Assembly: GCA_044508835.1 (NCBI GenBank)
Contig: JBIQHD010000021.1
Span: forward strand, 1 to 64,000
From: JAKFDI01 sp044508835
Lineage (GTDB): Bacteria; Pseudomonadota; Gammaproteobacteria; Burkholderiales; Burkholderiaceae_C
Length of the DNA: 64,000 nucleotides
Reading direction: 5' to 3'
Shown here: one piece after another, positions 51,274-59,567 of the stretch
Layout: every line of letters begins with the position of its first letter
Position numbering within the stretch: position 1 is the stretch's first letter
Position numbers and translations under genes: made by a program
Notes under the pieces: model-generated
The model's input: only the letters and a program-made list of their open reading frames with translations
Told to the model about the DNA's origin: nothing
The model's database searches: none

Positions 51274-52341
51274 ATGAACCCCACACCCGGCGAGATGCCG
51301 GACGCGGCGGCGCTGCAGCGCTACCTCGCGCCCCGCCTGCCGGGCGCGGCGCAGCACGTGCGCGCCACGCCGCTGGCCGGCGGGCAGTCGAACCCGACCT
51401 TCCGGCTCGAGACGGCCGCGGGCGCCTACGCGCTGCGCGCGAAGCCGGCGCGCGCGGCCCTGCTCCTGCCCTCGGCGCACGCGATCGAGCGCGAGTTCCG
51501 CGTCATGCAGGCGCTGGCGCCGCAGGGCGTGCCGGTGCCGCGCGTGCACCTGCTGTGCGAGGACGAGTCGGTGATCGGCCGCGCGTTCTACGTGATGGAC
51601 TTCGTCGAGGGCCGCGTGCTGTGGGACCAGGCGCTGCCCGGCATGGCGGCGCGGGAGCGCGCCGCGATCTACGACGAGATGAACCGCGTGCTCGCCCTGC
51701 TGCACCGCGTGGACGTCCGGGCCGCCGGCCTGGACGACTTCGGCCGGACGGGCAACTACCTCGAGCGCCAGATCTCGCGCTGGACGCGGCAGTACCTGGC
51801 CTCGGCGACCGGGCCCAATCCGGCGATGGAGCGGCTCATCGAGTGGCTGCCGGCGCACCTGCCGCCGAGCGCGCGCGACGACGCGCAGCGCGCCGTCGTG
51901 CACGGCGACTACCGGCTGGACAACCTCGTCTTCCATCCCACCGAGCCGCGCATCCTCGCGGTGCTGGACTGGGAGCTCTCGACCATCGGCCACCCGCTGG
52001 CCGATTTCGCGTACCACTGCATGGCCTGGCACATCCCGCCGGGGCCGGTGCGCGGCATCGGCGGCCTCGACCTGGCCGCCCTCGGCATTCCGGACGCGGC
52101 CCGCTACGTCGCGCGCTATGCGCAGCGCACGGGCCGGTCGCCCGGCATCGACCCGGCCTCGCCCGAGTGGCGCTTCTACCTGGCCTACAACCTGTTCCGG
52201 GTGGCCGCGATCGTGCAGGGCGTGGCCCGGCGCGCGAACGACGGCACCGCCGCCAGCCCCCTGGCCCGCGAGACGGCCGCCTGCGCCGGGCCGCTGGCCG
52301 AGCTGGGGTGGCGCTTCGCCCGGGAAGCCTCTTCCTCCTGA
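51274..52341 (+). CDS. APH-fold phosphotransferase/kinase (second copy, ACAD11/LvaA-like)
   Basis: A 355-residue protein. LAGGQSNPTFRLETAAGAYALRAKP opens the kinase fold, and VVHGDYRLDNLVFHPTEPRILAVLDWELSTIGHPLADFAYHC holds HGD and DWE. It is a paralogue of the gene at 39566 (WELSTxGHPLAD in both). The next gene is an acyl-CoA dehydrogenase 21 bases away, the same pairing as LvaA/LvaC and as the fused ACAD10/11, which convert 4-hydroxyacyl-CoA through a phosphate. The ATG at 51274 is chosen by similarity to the paralogue. Confidence 0.85.
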   Translation: MNPTPGEMPDAAALQRYLAPRLPGAAQHVRATPLAGGQSNPTFRLETAAGAYALRAKPARAALLLPSAHAIEREFRVMQALAPQGVPVPRVHLLCEDESVIGRAFYVMDFVEGRVLWDQALPGMAARERAAIYDEMNRVLALLHRVDVRAAGLDDFGRTGNYLERQISRWTRQYLASATGPNPAMERLIEWLPAHLPPSARDDAQRAVVHGDYRLDNLVFHPTEPRILAVLDWELSTIGHPLADFAYHCMAWHIPPGPVRGIGGLDLAALGIPDAARYVARYAQRTGRSPGIDPASPEWRFYLAYNLFRVAAIVQGVARRANDGTAASPLARETAACAGPLAELGWRFAREASSS

Positions 52342-52362
52342 CCCTTCACCAAGGACACCCCG

Positions 52363-53607
52363 ATGGACTTCGACCTTTCGCCCCGCGCCCGCGAGCTGCA
52401 GCGCAAGCTGCTGGACTTCATGGACGAGCACGTCTATCCGAACGAGCAGCGCTTCTGGGACGAGCTCCAGGCCAACACCCAGGCGGGGCGCCGGTGGGTG
52501 CCGGTCGGGCTGATCGAGGAACTGAAGCCGAAGGCGCGCGCGCAGGGGCTGTGGAACCTGTTCCTGCCGCCCTCCGCCCAGGGCGCGGCATCGCAGGCGT
52601 CGCCGGGCGCGGGGGCGGGCCTGTCGAACCTGGACTACGCGCCGCTGGCCGAGATCATGGGCCGGCTGCCGTGGGCCAGCGAGATCTTCAACTGCTCCGC
52701 GCCGGACACCGGCAACATGGAGGTGCTCGAGCGCTACGGCTCGCCGCAGCAGAAGGCGCAGTGGCTGGAGCCGCTGCTCGAAGGCCGCATCCGCAGCGCC
52801 TTCGCGATGACCGAGCCCGCGGTGGCCTCGTCCGACGCGACCAACATCGCGGCCCGCATCGAGCGGCAGGGCGACGAGTACGTCATCAACGGCCACAAGT
52901 GGTGGGCCAGCGGCGCGGGCGACCCGCGCTGCGCGGTCTACGTCTTCATGGGCCGGACGGACCCGCACGCGCCGAAGCATTCGCAGCAGAGCATGATCCT
53001 CGTGCCCGCCGGCACGCCCGGGATCACCGTGGTGCGGCCGCTGCAGGTCTTCAACTACGACGACGCGCCGCACGGGCACATGGAGATCCGGTTCGACGAC
53101 GTGCGCGTGCCGGCGGCCAACGTCATCCTCGGCGAGGGGCGCGGCTTCGAGATCGCGCAGGGCCGGCTCGGGCCGGGGCGCATCCACCTGTGCATGCGCA
53201 TGATCGGGCTGGCGGAGCGGGCGCTGGAGTTCATGTGCCGGCGCGCGTCGGAGCGCGTCGCCTTCGGCAAGCCGCTGGCCGAGCAGGGCGTGACCCGCGA
53301 GCGCATCGCCGAGGCGCGCTGCCGGCTCGACATGGCGCGCCTGCTCACGCTCAAGGCGGCCTGGAAGATGGACGTGGCGGGCAACAAGTCGGCCCGCGCC
53401 GAGATCGCGATGATCAAGGTGATGGCGCCCAACATCGCCTGCCAGGTCATCGACTGGGCCATCCAGCTGCACGGCGGCGGCGGGCTGTCGAACGATTTCC
53501 CGCTGGCCTATTCGTACGCGGTCGCCCGGGTCGTGCGCATCGCCGACGGGCCCGACGAGGTGCACCGCAACGCCATCGCCCGCCTGGAGATCGGCAGGCA
53601 CGCCTGA
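52363..53607 (+). CDS. Acyl-CoA dehydrogenase, ACAD10/11-like
   Basis: A 414-residue flavoprotein. FAMTEPAVASSDATNIAARIERQGDEYVINGHKWWASGAGDPRC is the FAD/substrate site and IQLHGGGGLSNDFPLAYSYAVARVVRIADGPDEVHRNAIARLE ends the protein, with Asp (GPDEV) in the usual catalytic-Glu place. Together with the APH kinase directly upstream it resembles the two halves of ACAD11. ACAD10/11 proteins handle 4-hydroxyacyl-CoA via 4-phosphoacyl-CoA. Substrate not established. Confidence 0.9.
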   Translation: MDFDLSPRARELQRKLLDFMDEHVYPNEQRFWDELQANTQAGRRWVPVGLIEELKPKARAQGLWNLFLPPSAQGAASQASPGAGAGLSNLDYAPLAEIMGRLPWASEIFNCSAPDTGNMEVLERYGSPQQKAQWLEPLLEGRIRSAFAMTEPAVASSDATNIAARIERQGDEYVINGHKWWASGAGDPRCAVYVFMGRTDPHAPKHSQQSMILVPAGTPGITVVRPLQVFNYDDAPHGHMEIRFDDVRVPAANVILGEGRGFEIAQGRLGPGRIHLCMRMIGLAERALEFMCRRASERVAFGKPLAEQGVTRERIAEARCRLDMARLLTLKAAWKMDVAGNKSARAEIAMIKVMAPNIACQVIDWAIQLHGGGGLSNDFPLAYSYAVARVVRIADGPDEVHRNAIARLEIGRHA

Positions 53608-53644
53608 TACGGTTCGCGTTCAAGGTACAAGAACGCCACGGACG

Positions 53645-53681
53645 CCCGTTCGCACTGAGCCGACAGGCTCAGCCCGAACGG
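53645..53681. repeat. Dispersed palindromic repeat between convergent operons
   Basis: CCCGTTCGCACTGAGCC...GGCTCAGCCCGAACGG is an inverted pair of the CTTCGACAAGCTCAG-family ends. It fills the gap between the ACAD gene (ends 53607) and the convergent CitE-like gene (ends 53728), a typical place for this family. Confidence 0.7.
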
Positions 53682-53727
53682 TTCTTGTCGTTTGATCGCA
53701 AATGGGTATGAGGCGGCGCGGGAAGGC

Positions 53728-54642
53728 CTACATGCCGTAGAGGTCCGCCTTGGCCAGCACCGTGTTGCGCACCAGGCGCACGGTGGCGACGTCGATCATC
53801 ACGCCGTCGAAGCGGATGGCCCCGAGGCCTTCCTTCTCGGCCTGCGCGTAGGCGGCCACCAGCTTGCGGGCGTTCGCCACCTTGGCGGGGTCCGGGCTGA
53901 ACGCCTGGATGGCCAGCGGGATCTGGTTCGGATGGATCGCCCACTTGCCCACGCAGCCGAGGATGCCGGCGCGCCGGCATTCCTCCAGGTAGCCCGCGTC
54001 GTTGCGGAAGTCGGCATAGGGGCCGTCCACCGGGTCGATGCCCGCCGCGCGGCAGGCCATCACCAGCCGGAAGCGGGCGTAGTGCCAGATGTCGCCGGGA
54101 TAGCCGCCGGTCTCGCCGATCGCCGCCTCCAGGCTCAGGCCCATCGACGCCGAGAAGTCGCCCATGCCGAAGATGAGGCATTCGAGGCGGTCCGTGGAGC
54201 GCGCGATCGCGTCGACCTGCTGCAGGCCCTCGACCTCCTCGATGAGCGCCTCCAGGCCGATGCGGTGCGGGAGCTTGAGCTTCTTCTCCATCATCGACAG
54301 CAGGCGGTCGGCGAAGAGGATGTCGGCGGGGCTCGTGACCTTGGTCATCATGATGGTGTCGAGGTTGGCGCCGGCGCCCTCCACCACTTCGATGATGTCC
54401 TCGTAGGCGTACGGCGTCGACAGGTCGTTGATGCGCACGCAGCGCACCTTGCCGCTCCAGTCGAGCGTGTTGAGCGCCTCGACGATCTTCTGGCGCGCCT
54501 GCACCTTCTGGTTCGGGGCGCAGGCGTCCTCGAGGTCGAGGAAGACGTGGTCGGCGCGGCTCGCCGCGGCCTTGGCCATCATCTTCTCGGAGGAGCCGGG
54601 CGTGGACAGCTGGACGCGCCGGGCGCGGCGGGGACGGTTCAT
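53728..54642 (-). CDS. CitE-like CoA-lyase (HpcH/HpaI family, first copy)
   Basis: A 304-residue TIM-barrel lyase of the citrate-lyase-beta/malyl-CoA lyase type. RRVQLSTPGSSEKMMAKAAASRADHVFLDLEDACAPNQK (acidic metal ligands), VRINDLST, GLEALIEEVEGLQQVDAIA and IFGMGDFSASMG are family blocks. It cleaves a 3-hydroxy-acyl-CoA such as citramalyl-CoA or a malyl-CoA into acetyl-CoA and a 2-oxo acid. It is the last gene of the operon that begins with PrpD; the set CaiB-MaoC-CitE matches itaconate-degradation loci. Confidence 0.9.
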   Translation of the reverse strand: MNRPRRARRVQLSTPGSSEKMMAKAAASRADHVFLDLEDACAPNQKVQARQKIVEALNTLDWSGKVRCVRINDLSTPYAYEDIIEVVEGAGANLDTIMMTKVTSPADILFADRLLSMMEKKLKLPHRIGLEALIEEVEGLQQVDAIARSTDRLECLIFGMGDFSASMGLSLEAAIGETGGYPGDIWHYARFRLVMACRAAGIDPVDGPYADFRNDAGYLEECRRAGILGCVGKWAIHPNQIPLAIQAFSPDPAKVANARKLVAAYAQAEKEGLGAIRFDGVMIDVATVRLVRNTVLAKADLYGM

Positions 54643-54655
54643 GAGGGGTCCTTGT

Positions 54656-55879
54656 TCAAGCGATGATCCGCTGCTCGCGCAGCGTGCGGATGTCCGAGTC
54701 GGCGCAGCCGATCTCGTGGAGGATGTCGTCGGTGTGCTCGCCGGCGACGGGCGCGCGGCGCGCGACGCGCCCGGGCGTCTCGGTCATCTTGACGGGGATG
54801 CCCGCGATGCGCACCGGGCGCGGCAGCCCGGGATGCGGCACCTCGACGGTCATCTCGCGCGCCGCGAAGTGCGGGTCGGCGATGATCTCGGCCACGTCGT
54901 ACACCGGCCCGAAGGGGATGATCCCGCCGAGCGTGCGCGCGAGTTCCTTCTTCGTGTGGCGCGACGTGTAGAGCTCGAGCTGCTCGTAGACGAAGTCGCG
55001 GTTGGCCACGCGCGCGTCGGCCGTGGCCGTGCGCGGATCGGCGATCAGGTCCTTGCGGCCGATGCAGGTGCACAGCTTCGCCCACCAGGCGTCGAAATGC
55101 GCGGCCAGCGTGACGAACCCGTCCTTGGCGCGGAACATCCCGAACGGCGACAGCAGCGGGTGCCGGTTGCCCTCGGGGTGCGGCACGACGTCGTGGAACG
55201 AGTTCTGGTGGACGGTGCGCTCGCACAGCGCGAGCACGGCGTCGACCATGGAGACGTCGACGAACTGCCCCTGGCCCGTGCGCCGCGCGTGCAGCAGCGC
55301 CGAGACGATGCCGAAGGCGCACAGCGTGGCGGGATAGAGGTCGCCCACGCCGGGCCCCACCTTGAGCGGGGTGCGGGCGTCGGGGCCGTTGATCTGCATG
55401 AGCCCGCCCATGGCCTGGGCCACCACGTCGAAGGCCGGCCAGTCGCCGCACGGGCTCTGGCCGGTGCGCGGGTCCCCGAAGCCGCGGATGGCGGCGTAGA
55501 CGATCTTCGGGTTGCGCGCGCGCAGGGTCTCGTAGCCCAGGCCCAGCCGGTCCATCACGCCGGCGCGGTAGTTCTCGATCACCACGTCGGCCGTGTCGAC
55601 GAGCTTGAGCACGATCTCGACCGCCCGGGGGTTCTTCAGGTCCAGCGCCATCGAGCGCTTGTTCCGGTTCACCGAGGCGAAGTACCCCCCGAAGGCGCGC
55701 AGCTCGTCCTCGGGCCGGAAGGGCCCGGCGCGCCGGCTCTCCTCGCCGCCGATCGGCTCGATCTTGACGACGTCGGCGCCCTGGTCGGCGAGCAGCTGGG
55801 TGCAGAACGGGCCCGCGAGCATCTGCGTCAGGTCGATGACGCGCACGCCCTCGAGCGCCCCGAAGCCGGTGCCCGGCAT
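54656..55879 (-). CDS. CaiB/BaiF-family (type III) CoA-transferase
   Basis: A 407-residue protein. ALEGVRVIDLTQMLAGPFCTQLLADQGADVVKIEPI is the conserved start with the catalytic Asp nearby; VASVNRNKRSMALDLKNPRAVEI is the CoA-binding block. VVIENYRAGVMDRLGLGYETLRARNPKIVYAAIRGFG and INGPDARTPLKVGPGVGDLYPATLCAFGIVSALLHARRTG follow. It moves CoA from one thioester (e.g. succinyl-CoA) to the pathway acid. Its ATG shares a base with the MaoC stop. Confidence 0.9.
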   Translation of the reverse strand: MPGTGFGALEGVRVIDLTQMLAGPFCTQLLADQGADVVKIEPIGGEESRRAGPFRPEDELRAFGGYFASVNRNKRSMALDLKNPRAVEIVLKLVDTADVVIENYRAGVMDRLGLGYETLRARNPKIVYAAIRGFGDPRTGQSPCGDWPAFDVVAQAMGGLMQINGPDARTPLKVGPGVGDLYPATLCAFGIVSALLHARRTGQGQFVDVSMVDAVLALCERTVHQNSFHDVVPHPEGNRHPLLSPFGMFRAKDGFVTLAAHFDAWWAKLCTCIGRKDLIADPRTATADARVANRDFVYEQLELYTSRHTKKELARTLGGIIPFGPVYDVAEIIADPHFAAREMTVEVPHPGLPRPVRIAGIPVKMTETPGRVARRAPVAGEHTDDILHEIGCADSDIRTLREQRIIA

Positions 55880-56358
55880 CAGCGCGCCCCCCAGTGCGAG
55901 CGCCGCTTCACGAGCACCGTGCGCTCGCCCTCGAAGATCACCTGGCCGTCCTGGTTGGCGCCGTAGTGCTTGAAGCGCACGATGCCGGCGTCCTCGCGGT
56001 CCGCGGGCCGGGCCTCCAGCACCTCGGTGTACGCGTACAGCGTGTCGCCGTGGAACACCGGGCCGGTCAGGCGGATCTTGTCCATGCCGAGCTCGGCGAT
56101 GGCGTTCTCGGCCGTGTCCTGGCTGGCAAGGCCGATCACCAGCGAGATGTTCACGCCGCCGAAGCTCAGGCGCCGGCCGAACTCGGTGTCCTTCATCTGC
56201 ACTTCGTCGAAGTGCCCCGCGGCCGAGTTCATCACCATGTTGGTGATGAGCACCTGCTCCAGGGGCTCGAGCGTCTTGCCGCGGGCATGCTTCATCACGG
56301 CGCCCACCTCGAAGTCCTCGAAGTAGTTGTCCTGGCCGGTCAGGCTGTTCATCTTCAT
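55879..56358 (-). CDS. MaoC-type hot-dog hydratase (first copy)
   Basis: A 159-residue hydratase-2-like protein. YFEDFEVGAVMKHARGKTLEPLEQVLITNMVMNSAAGHFDE and LIGLASQDTAENAIAELGMDKIRLTGPVFHGDTLYAYTEVLEARP are the MaoC blocks; the hydratase motif is only partly conserved, with H at HFDE. It adds water across an enoyl-CoA. The start at 56358 has an AAGGAACCGTG box. It is between the acyl-CoA dehydrogenase and the CoA-transferase. Confidence 0.88.
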   Translation of the reverse strand: MKMNSLTGQDNYFEDFEVGAVMKHARGKTLEPLEQVLITNMVMNSAAGHFDEVQMKDTEFGRRLSFGGVNISLVIGLASQDTAENAIAELGMDKIRLTGPVFHGDTLYAYTEVLEARPADREDAGIVRFKHYGANQDGQVIFEGERTVLVKRRSHWGAR

Positions 56359-56378
56359 CACGGTTCCTTCGTGCGGGA

Positions 56379-57527
56379 TCAGCGGCCGAGCAGGCGGTCG
56401 GAGATGATCCGCTGCTGGATCTCCGAGGTGCCCTCGAAGATCTTGGTCAGGCGGGCGTCGCGCCAGTAGCGCTCGACGGCGTGCAGCGTCGTGTACCCCG
56501 CGCCGCCGTGGATCTGCAGGCCCTCGCTGGTCACGCGCTCGGCCATCTCGGCGGCGAAGAACTTGGACATCGACGCCTCCAGGTCGCAGCGCCCGCCGGC
56601 GTCGATCTGGCTGCAGACGAAGTAGTTCAGCTGCCGCGCGGCCTCGATCTCGGTGGCCATGCTGGCGATCTTGAAGCGGATCGCCTGCAGCTTGGAGATC
56701 GGCGCGCCGAACTGCACGCGCTCCTCGGCGTAGGCGATCGAGTCCTCCAGCGCGCCGCGCGCGCAGCCGATGGAGCGGGCTGCGGTGTGGGCGCGCGCGG
56801 CCTCCATCGTCGTCGTGAACATGTAGAAGCCGTCGCCCTCCTCGCCGAGCAGGGCGTCGGCCGGCAGCCGCAGGCCGTCGAAGGCGAGCTCGTAGGTCTT
56901 CATGCCGAAGTAGCCGATCTTCGGGATGGGCGCGCCCTGCAGGCCGGGCGGGAACTCGCCGCGCTTCTTCTGCACGAGGAAGGCCGACATCCCGCGGTGC
57001 TTCTTGCCCTCCGGCGGCGCGCTCGTGCGCGCGATGACGACGATGTAGTCGGCCGCGTCGGCGAAGGTGCACCAGTACTTGTTGCCCTGGATGACCCAGG
57101 AGTCGCCGTCGCGCGTGGCGCGGCACGACAGGCTGGACAGGTCCGACCCCGTGCCCGGCTCGGACATGGCCACGGCGCCGATCCACTCGCCGCGCGCGGC
57201 CCTGGGCAGGAACTCGTCGCGCTGCGCCTTCGACATCTTCTCGATGCCGGGAATGGTGTTGGTGCGCGCGATGATCGACGAGACGCTCATCCAGGCGCGC
57301 GCGAGCTCCTCGGTGATCAGGCAGTACTCGAAGACGCCCAGCCCCATGCCGCCGTGGGCCTCGTCGATCATGATGCCGAAGTAGCCCATCTCGGCCATCT
57401 TGTCGCGCAGGTCCATCGGGATGTCGCCCTTGACCGGATCCAGCCTGTTGGCCACCGGCAGGACCTCCTTCATCGCGAACTCGCGCGCCGCCTCCTGGAT
57501 CATCCGGCGCTCGTCGGTCATGTACAT
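56379..57527 (-). CDS. Acyl-CoA dehydrogenase (third copy)
   Basis: A 382-residue flavoprotein of standard length. AMSEPGTGSDLSSLSCRA and WVIQGNKYWCTFADAADYIVV form the FAD site. LQIHGGAGYTTLHAVERYWRDARLTKIFEGTSEIQQRIISDRLLGR ends it, with the catalytic Glu in FEGT. It could oxidise methylsuccinyl-CoA or a similar branched acyl-CoA in an itaconate-type pathway. Its ATG at 57527 shares a base with the stop of the MaoC gene. Confidence 0.9.
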   Translation of the reverse strand: MYMTDERRMIQEAAREFAMKEVLPVANRLDPVKGDIPMDLRDKMAEMGYFGIMIDEAHGGMGLGVFEYCLITEELARAWMSVSSIIARTNTIPGIEKMSKAQRDEFLPRAARGEWIGAVAMSEPGTGSDLSSLSCRATRDGDSWVIQGNKYWCTFADAADYIVVIARTSAPPEGKKHRGMSAFLVQKKRGEFPPGLQGAPIPKIGYFGMKTYELAFDGLRLPADALLGEEGDGFYMFTTTMEAARAHTAARSIGCARGALEDSIAYAEERVQFGAPISKLQAIRFKIASMATEIEAARQLNYFVCSQIDAGGRCDLEASMSKFFAAEMAERVTSEGLQIHGGAGYTTLHAVERYWRDARLTKIFEGTSEIQQRIISDRLLGR

Positions 57528-58042
57528 CACGATTCCTTTCCGGTGGCTTGGCCGTCCGCGCCGGCGCGGCGGTTGAAGCGGTTGCTGCGCATGAACTCGC
57601 ACACCAGCTCGTCGCGCTGGTTGAAGCCCTGCGTGTGCCAGGTCGCGATGCCGACCTTGGGGTTCTTGGCCGACGCGCGGCGCAGCGTGACGGTGGAGCG
57701 CGCCCGCAGGGTGTCGCCCGGGTACACCGGCGCGTGGTAGCGCAGGTCGTCGACGCCGAGGAAGGCCGTCGAGGTCTCGCTGAGGTCCTGGACCGACAGG
57801 CCGAAGACGGTGTTGAAGACGAGCAGCGGGTTCAGCGGCGTGTCGCGGTGCCCCATCGCGCGCGCGAACTCGACGTTGGTGTAGGTCGGGTTGAAGTGCA
57901 GCGTGAGCGTGGTGAACAGCGCGTTCTCGGCCTGGGAGAGGGTGCGCCCCCAGTGGTGCTCGAAGACGCGGCCGGGCTCGAAGTCCTCGTACCCGAATCC
58001 CTTGGTGCGCAGCGTGGCGCGGTCGATGACTGGATGGCTCAT
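57527..58042 (-). CDS. MaoC-type hot-dog hydratase (second copy)
   Basis: A 171-residue protein. TKGFGYEDFEPGRVFEHHWGRTLSQAENALFTTLTLHFNPTYTNVEFAR is the MaoC opening (W/R-rich, with the HF(N)P motif), and LGVDDLRYHAPVYPGDTLRARSTVTLRR the second strand block. A paralogue of the gene at 55879, but the two are clearly diverged. May hydrate the enoyl-CoA made by the adjacent dehydrogenase; one of the two could be non-catalytic. Confidence 0.88.
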   Translation of the reverse strand: MSHPVIDRATLRTKGFGYEDFEPGRVFEHHWGRTLSQAENALFTTLTLHFNPTYTNVEFARAMGHRDTPLNPLLVFNTVFGLSVQDLSETSTAFLGVDDLRYHAPVYPGDTLRARSTVTLRRASAKNPKVGIATWHTQGFNQRDELVCEFMRSNRFNRRAGADGQATGKES

Positions 58043-58075
58043 GGTGGTTTCCGTCGGAGGTTGCGAAGCGCCCGG

Positions 58076-59461
58076 CTAGCGGACGAGGGCCATCAGCTCG
58101 CCGACGTCGGCGATGCGCTCGATGTCCGCGATGGCGGCGGCGAGCCGCCCCGCCCGCGACGCGCCGAGCACCGGCACGGCCAGCGCGGTGAACTTGCGGT
58201 CCAGCCGCTCGCCCTGCCCGGCCAGGTCGTCCGCCGGCACGCCGGTGTCGTGGCTCGCCTGCAGCACGCGGCCGTCGGCCAGTTCGACGTCGACCTCGGT
58301 CAGGCACAGCGGCCAGCCCTGCGGCATGGGGCGCACGACGACGCGGTCGCGCAGCACGCACAGGTCGGCGCGCCGCGTCAGGGCATCGGTGTAGGAGGCC
58401 GGCGAGGCCGTGTCCTCCCCGGCCAGCGCCAGCGCGGCGTTGAAGCGCAGGCTGAACTTGGCCTCGAGCCCGGTGGCCGGCGCCGCGATGTTGCACATGC
58501 GGTCCGCGCCCGGTTCCACGCGCAGCTCGACGCGGCGGATCTGTTCGGCCGCGAGCCCGTGCTCGGCGCGCAGCCGCCGGACCGCGGCGATGGCGCCGTG
58601 CGTGCCGTAGCAGGCGGCGCTGAACTTGAAGAGGTTGTCGGCGATGTGCGCGCCGGCGCGCGCCGGCACGAGCGCCGCGGCCGCGTCGCCGCCCGGGCTC
58701 TGCGTGTCGGCGAAGCCCTGGGCGCATTCGAGGATGTCGGCCCGCCCGGTGAAGCCGCGGTTCGCCAGCTGCGCGCCGAACAGGCCGTTCTCGTTCGACT
58801 TGCCGGCATGCAGCGGCTTGCACATGGTGCCGAACTGCGCCTTGAAGCCCGCGGCCTGCGTGCCGGCGATGCCCAGCGCCCGCGCGCAGGCCTCGGCGTC
58901 CAGGTCCATCAGCAGCGCGGCGGCCGAGGCCGCGCCGTAGGCGCCGATCGTCGCCGTGCCGTGGAAGCCGCGCTCGTAGTGCTCGCGCCCGACGAAGCGG
59001 CCCACCATCACGGCCGCCTCGTAGCCCGCGACGAAGGCGTGCAGCAGCTGCGCGCCGCTCTTGCGGCGGACCTCGGCCATGGCGAGCGCCGCGGGCAGCA
59101 CGGCGGCCGTGATGTGCCCGTGCCCGGCGACGTTCACGTCGTCGTAGTCGATGGCGTGGCCCATGGCGCCGTTGATCAGCGCGGCCTGGCGCGCGCTGAA
59201 GCGGTCGCGGCTGCCCGGCACCGTGGCGGCCGGGGTGCATCCCTCTTCCCCGGCCTGCGCCATCAGCATGCGCACCAGCGGCTCGCGCGAGCCCGCCAGC
59301 GCCACGGCGAACCAGTCGAGCATGCACTGCCGGCCCACGGTGCGCACGTTGTCCGGCAGCTCGCCCGCGCACAGTCGCCGCATCCTGTCGACGACCGCCG
59401 CGGTGACGCCCGTCGAGCCTTCCGGATCCCGCGTGGCGGGTCCGCCGTCGTCTTGTGTCAA
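58076..59461 (-). CDS. MmgE/PrpD-family protein (second copy)
   Basis: A 461-residue protein. CMLDWFAVALAGSREPLVRMLMAQAG, NGAMGHAIDYDDVNVAGHGHITAAVLPAALAMAE and GTMCKPLHAGKSNENGLFGAQLANRGFTGRADILE are family signatures. The MCKPLHAGKSNENG block matches the usual PrpD/cis-aconitate decarboxylase core (KxxHAGxxxxxA). The TTG start at 59461 follows AGGAGACACGC; an ATG extension would start far upstream without a box. First gene of the CaiB/CitE operon. Confidence 0.85.
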   Translation of the reverse strand: MTQDDGGPATRDPEGSTGVTAAVVDRMRRLCAGELPDNVRTVGRQCMLDWFAVALAGSREPLVRMLMAQAGEEGCTPAATVPGSRDRFSARQAALINGAMGHAIDYDDVNVAGHGHITAAVLPAALAMAEVRRKSGAQLLHAFVAGYEAAVMVGRFVGREHYERGFHGTATIGAYGAASAAALLMDLDAEACARALGIAGTQAAGFKAQFGTMCKPLHAGKSNENGLFGAQLANRGFTGRADILECAQGFADTQSPGGDAAAALVPARAGAHIADNLFKFSAACYGTHGAIAAVRRLRAEHGLAAEQIRRVELRVEPGADRMCNIAAPATGLEAKFSLRFNAALALAGEDTASPASYTDALTRRADLCVLRDRVVVRPMPQGWPLCLTEVDVELADGRVLQASHDTGVPADDLAGQGERLDRKFTALAVPVLGASRAGRLAAAIADIERIADVGELMALVR

Positions 59462-59533
59462 GCGTGTCTCCTGCACTTCGAACGCGATGAATATGCAGCA
59501 GATGACTGCCGTGCCGACACCTCGGCGGCAAAT

Positions 59534-59547
59534 AGCATGTACGTGAT
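59534..59547 (-). promoter_or_regulatory. Degenerate cluster palindrome site g
   Basis: On the minus strand it reads ATCAC-GTAC-ATGCT followed by ATTTGCC. The first arm is perfect, the second differs at two bases, and the flank fits ATTGGCC with one change. It lies 73 bases before the MmgE/PrpD gene and points at it. Confidence 0.55.
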
Positions 59548-59567
59548 GCGCGGCCCGTCCGGGCCTC

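Noticed and set aside
49363..53601. A 1412-codon minus-strand frame that includes the SMP-30-like gene
   Set aside because: Only the last 567 codons have family similarity and a good start (GTG 51066, AGGAG). The upstream part is the shadow of the APH kinase and ACAD genes on the plus strand.
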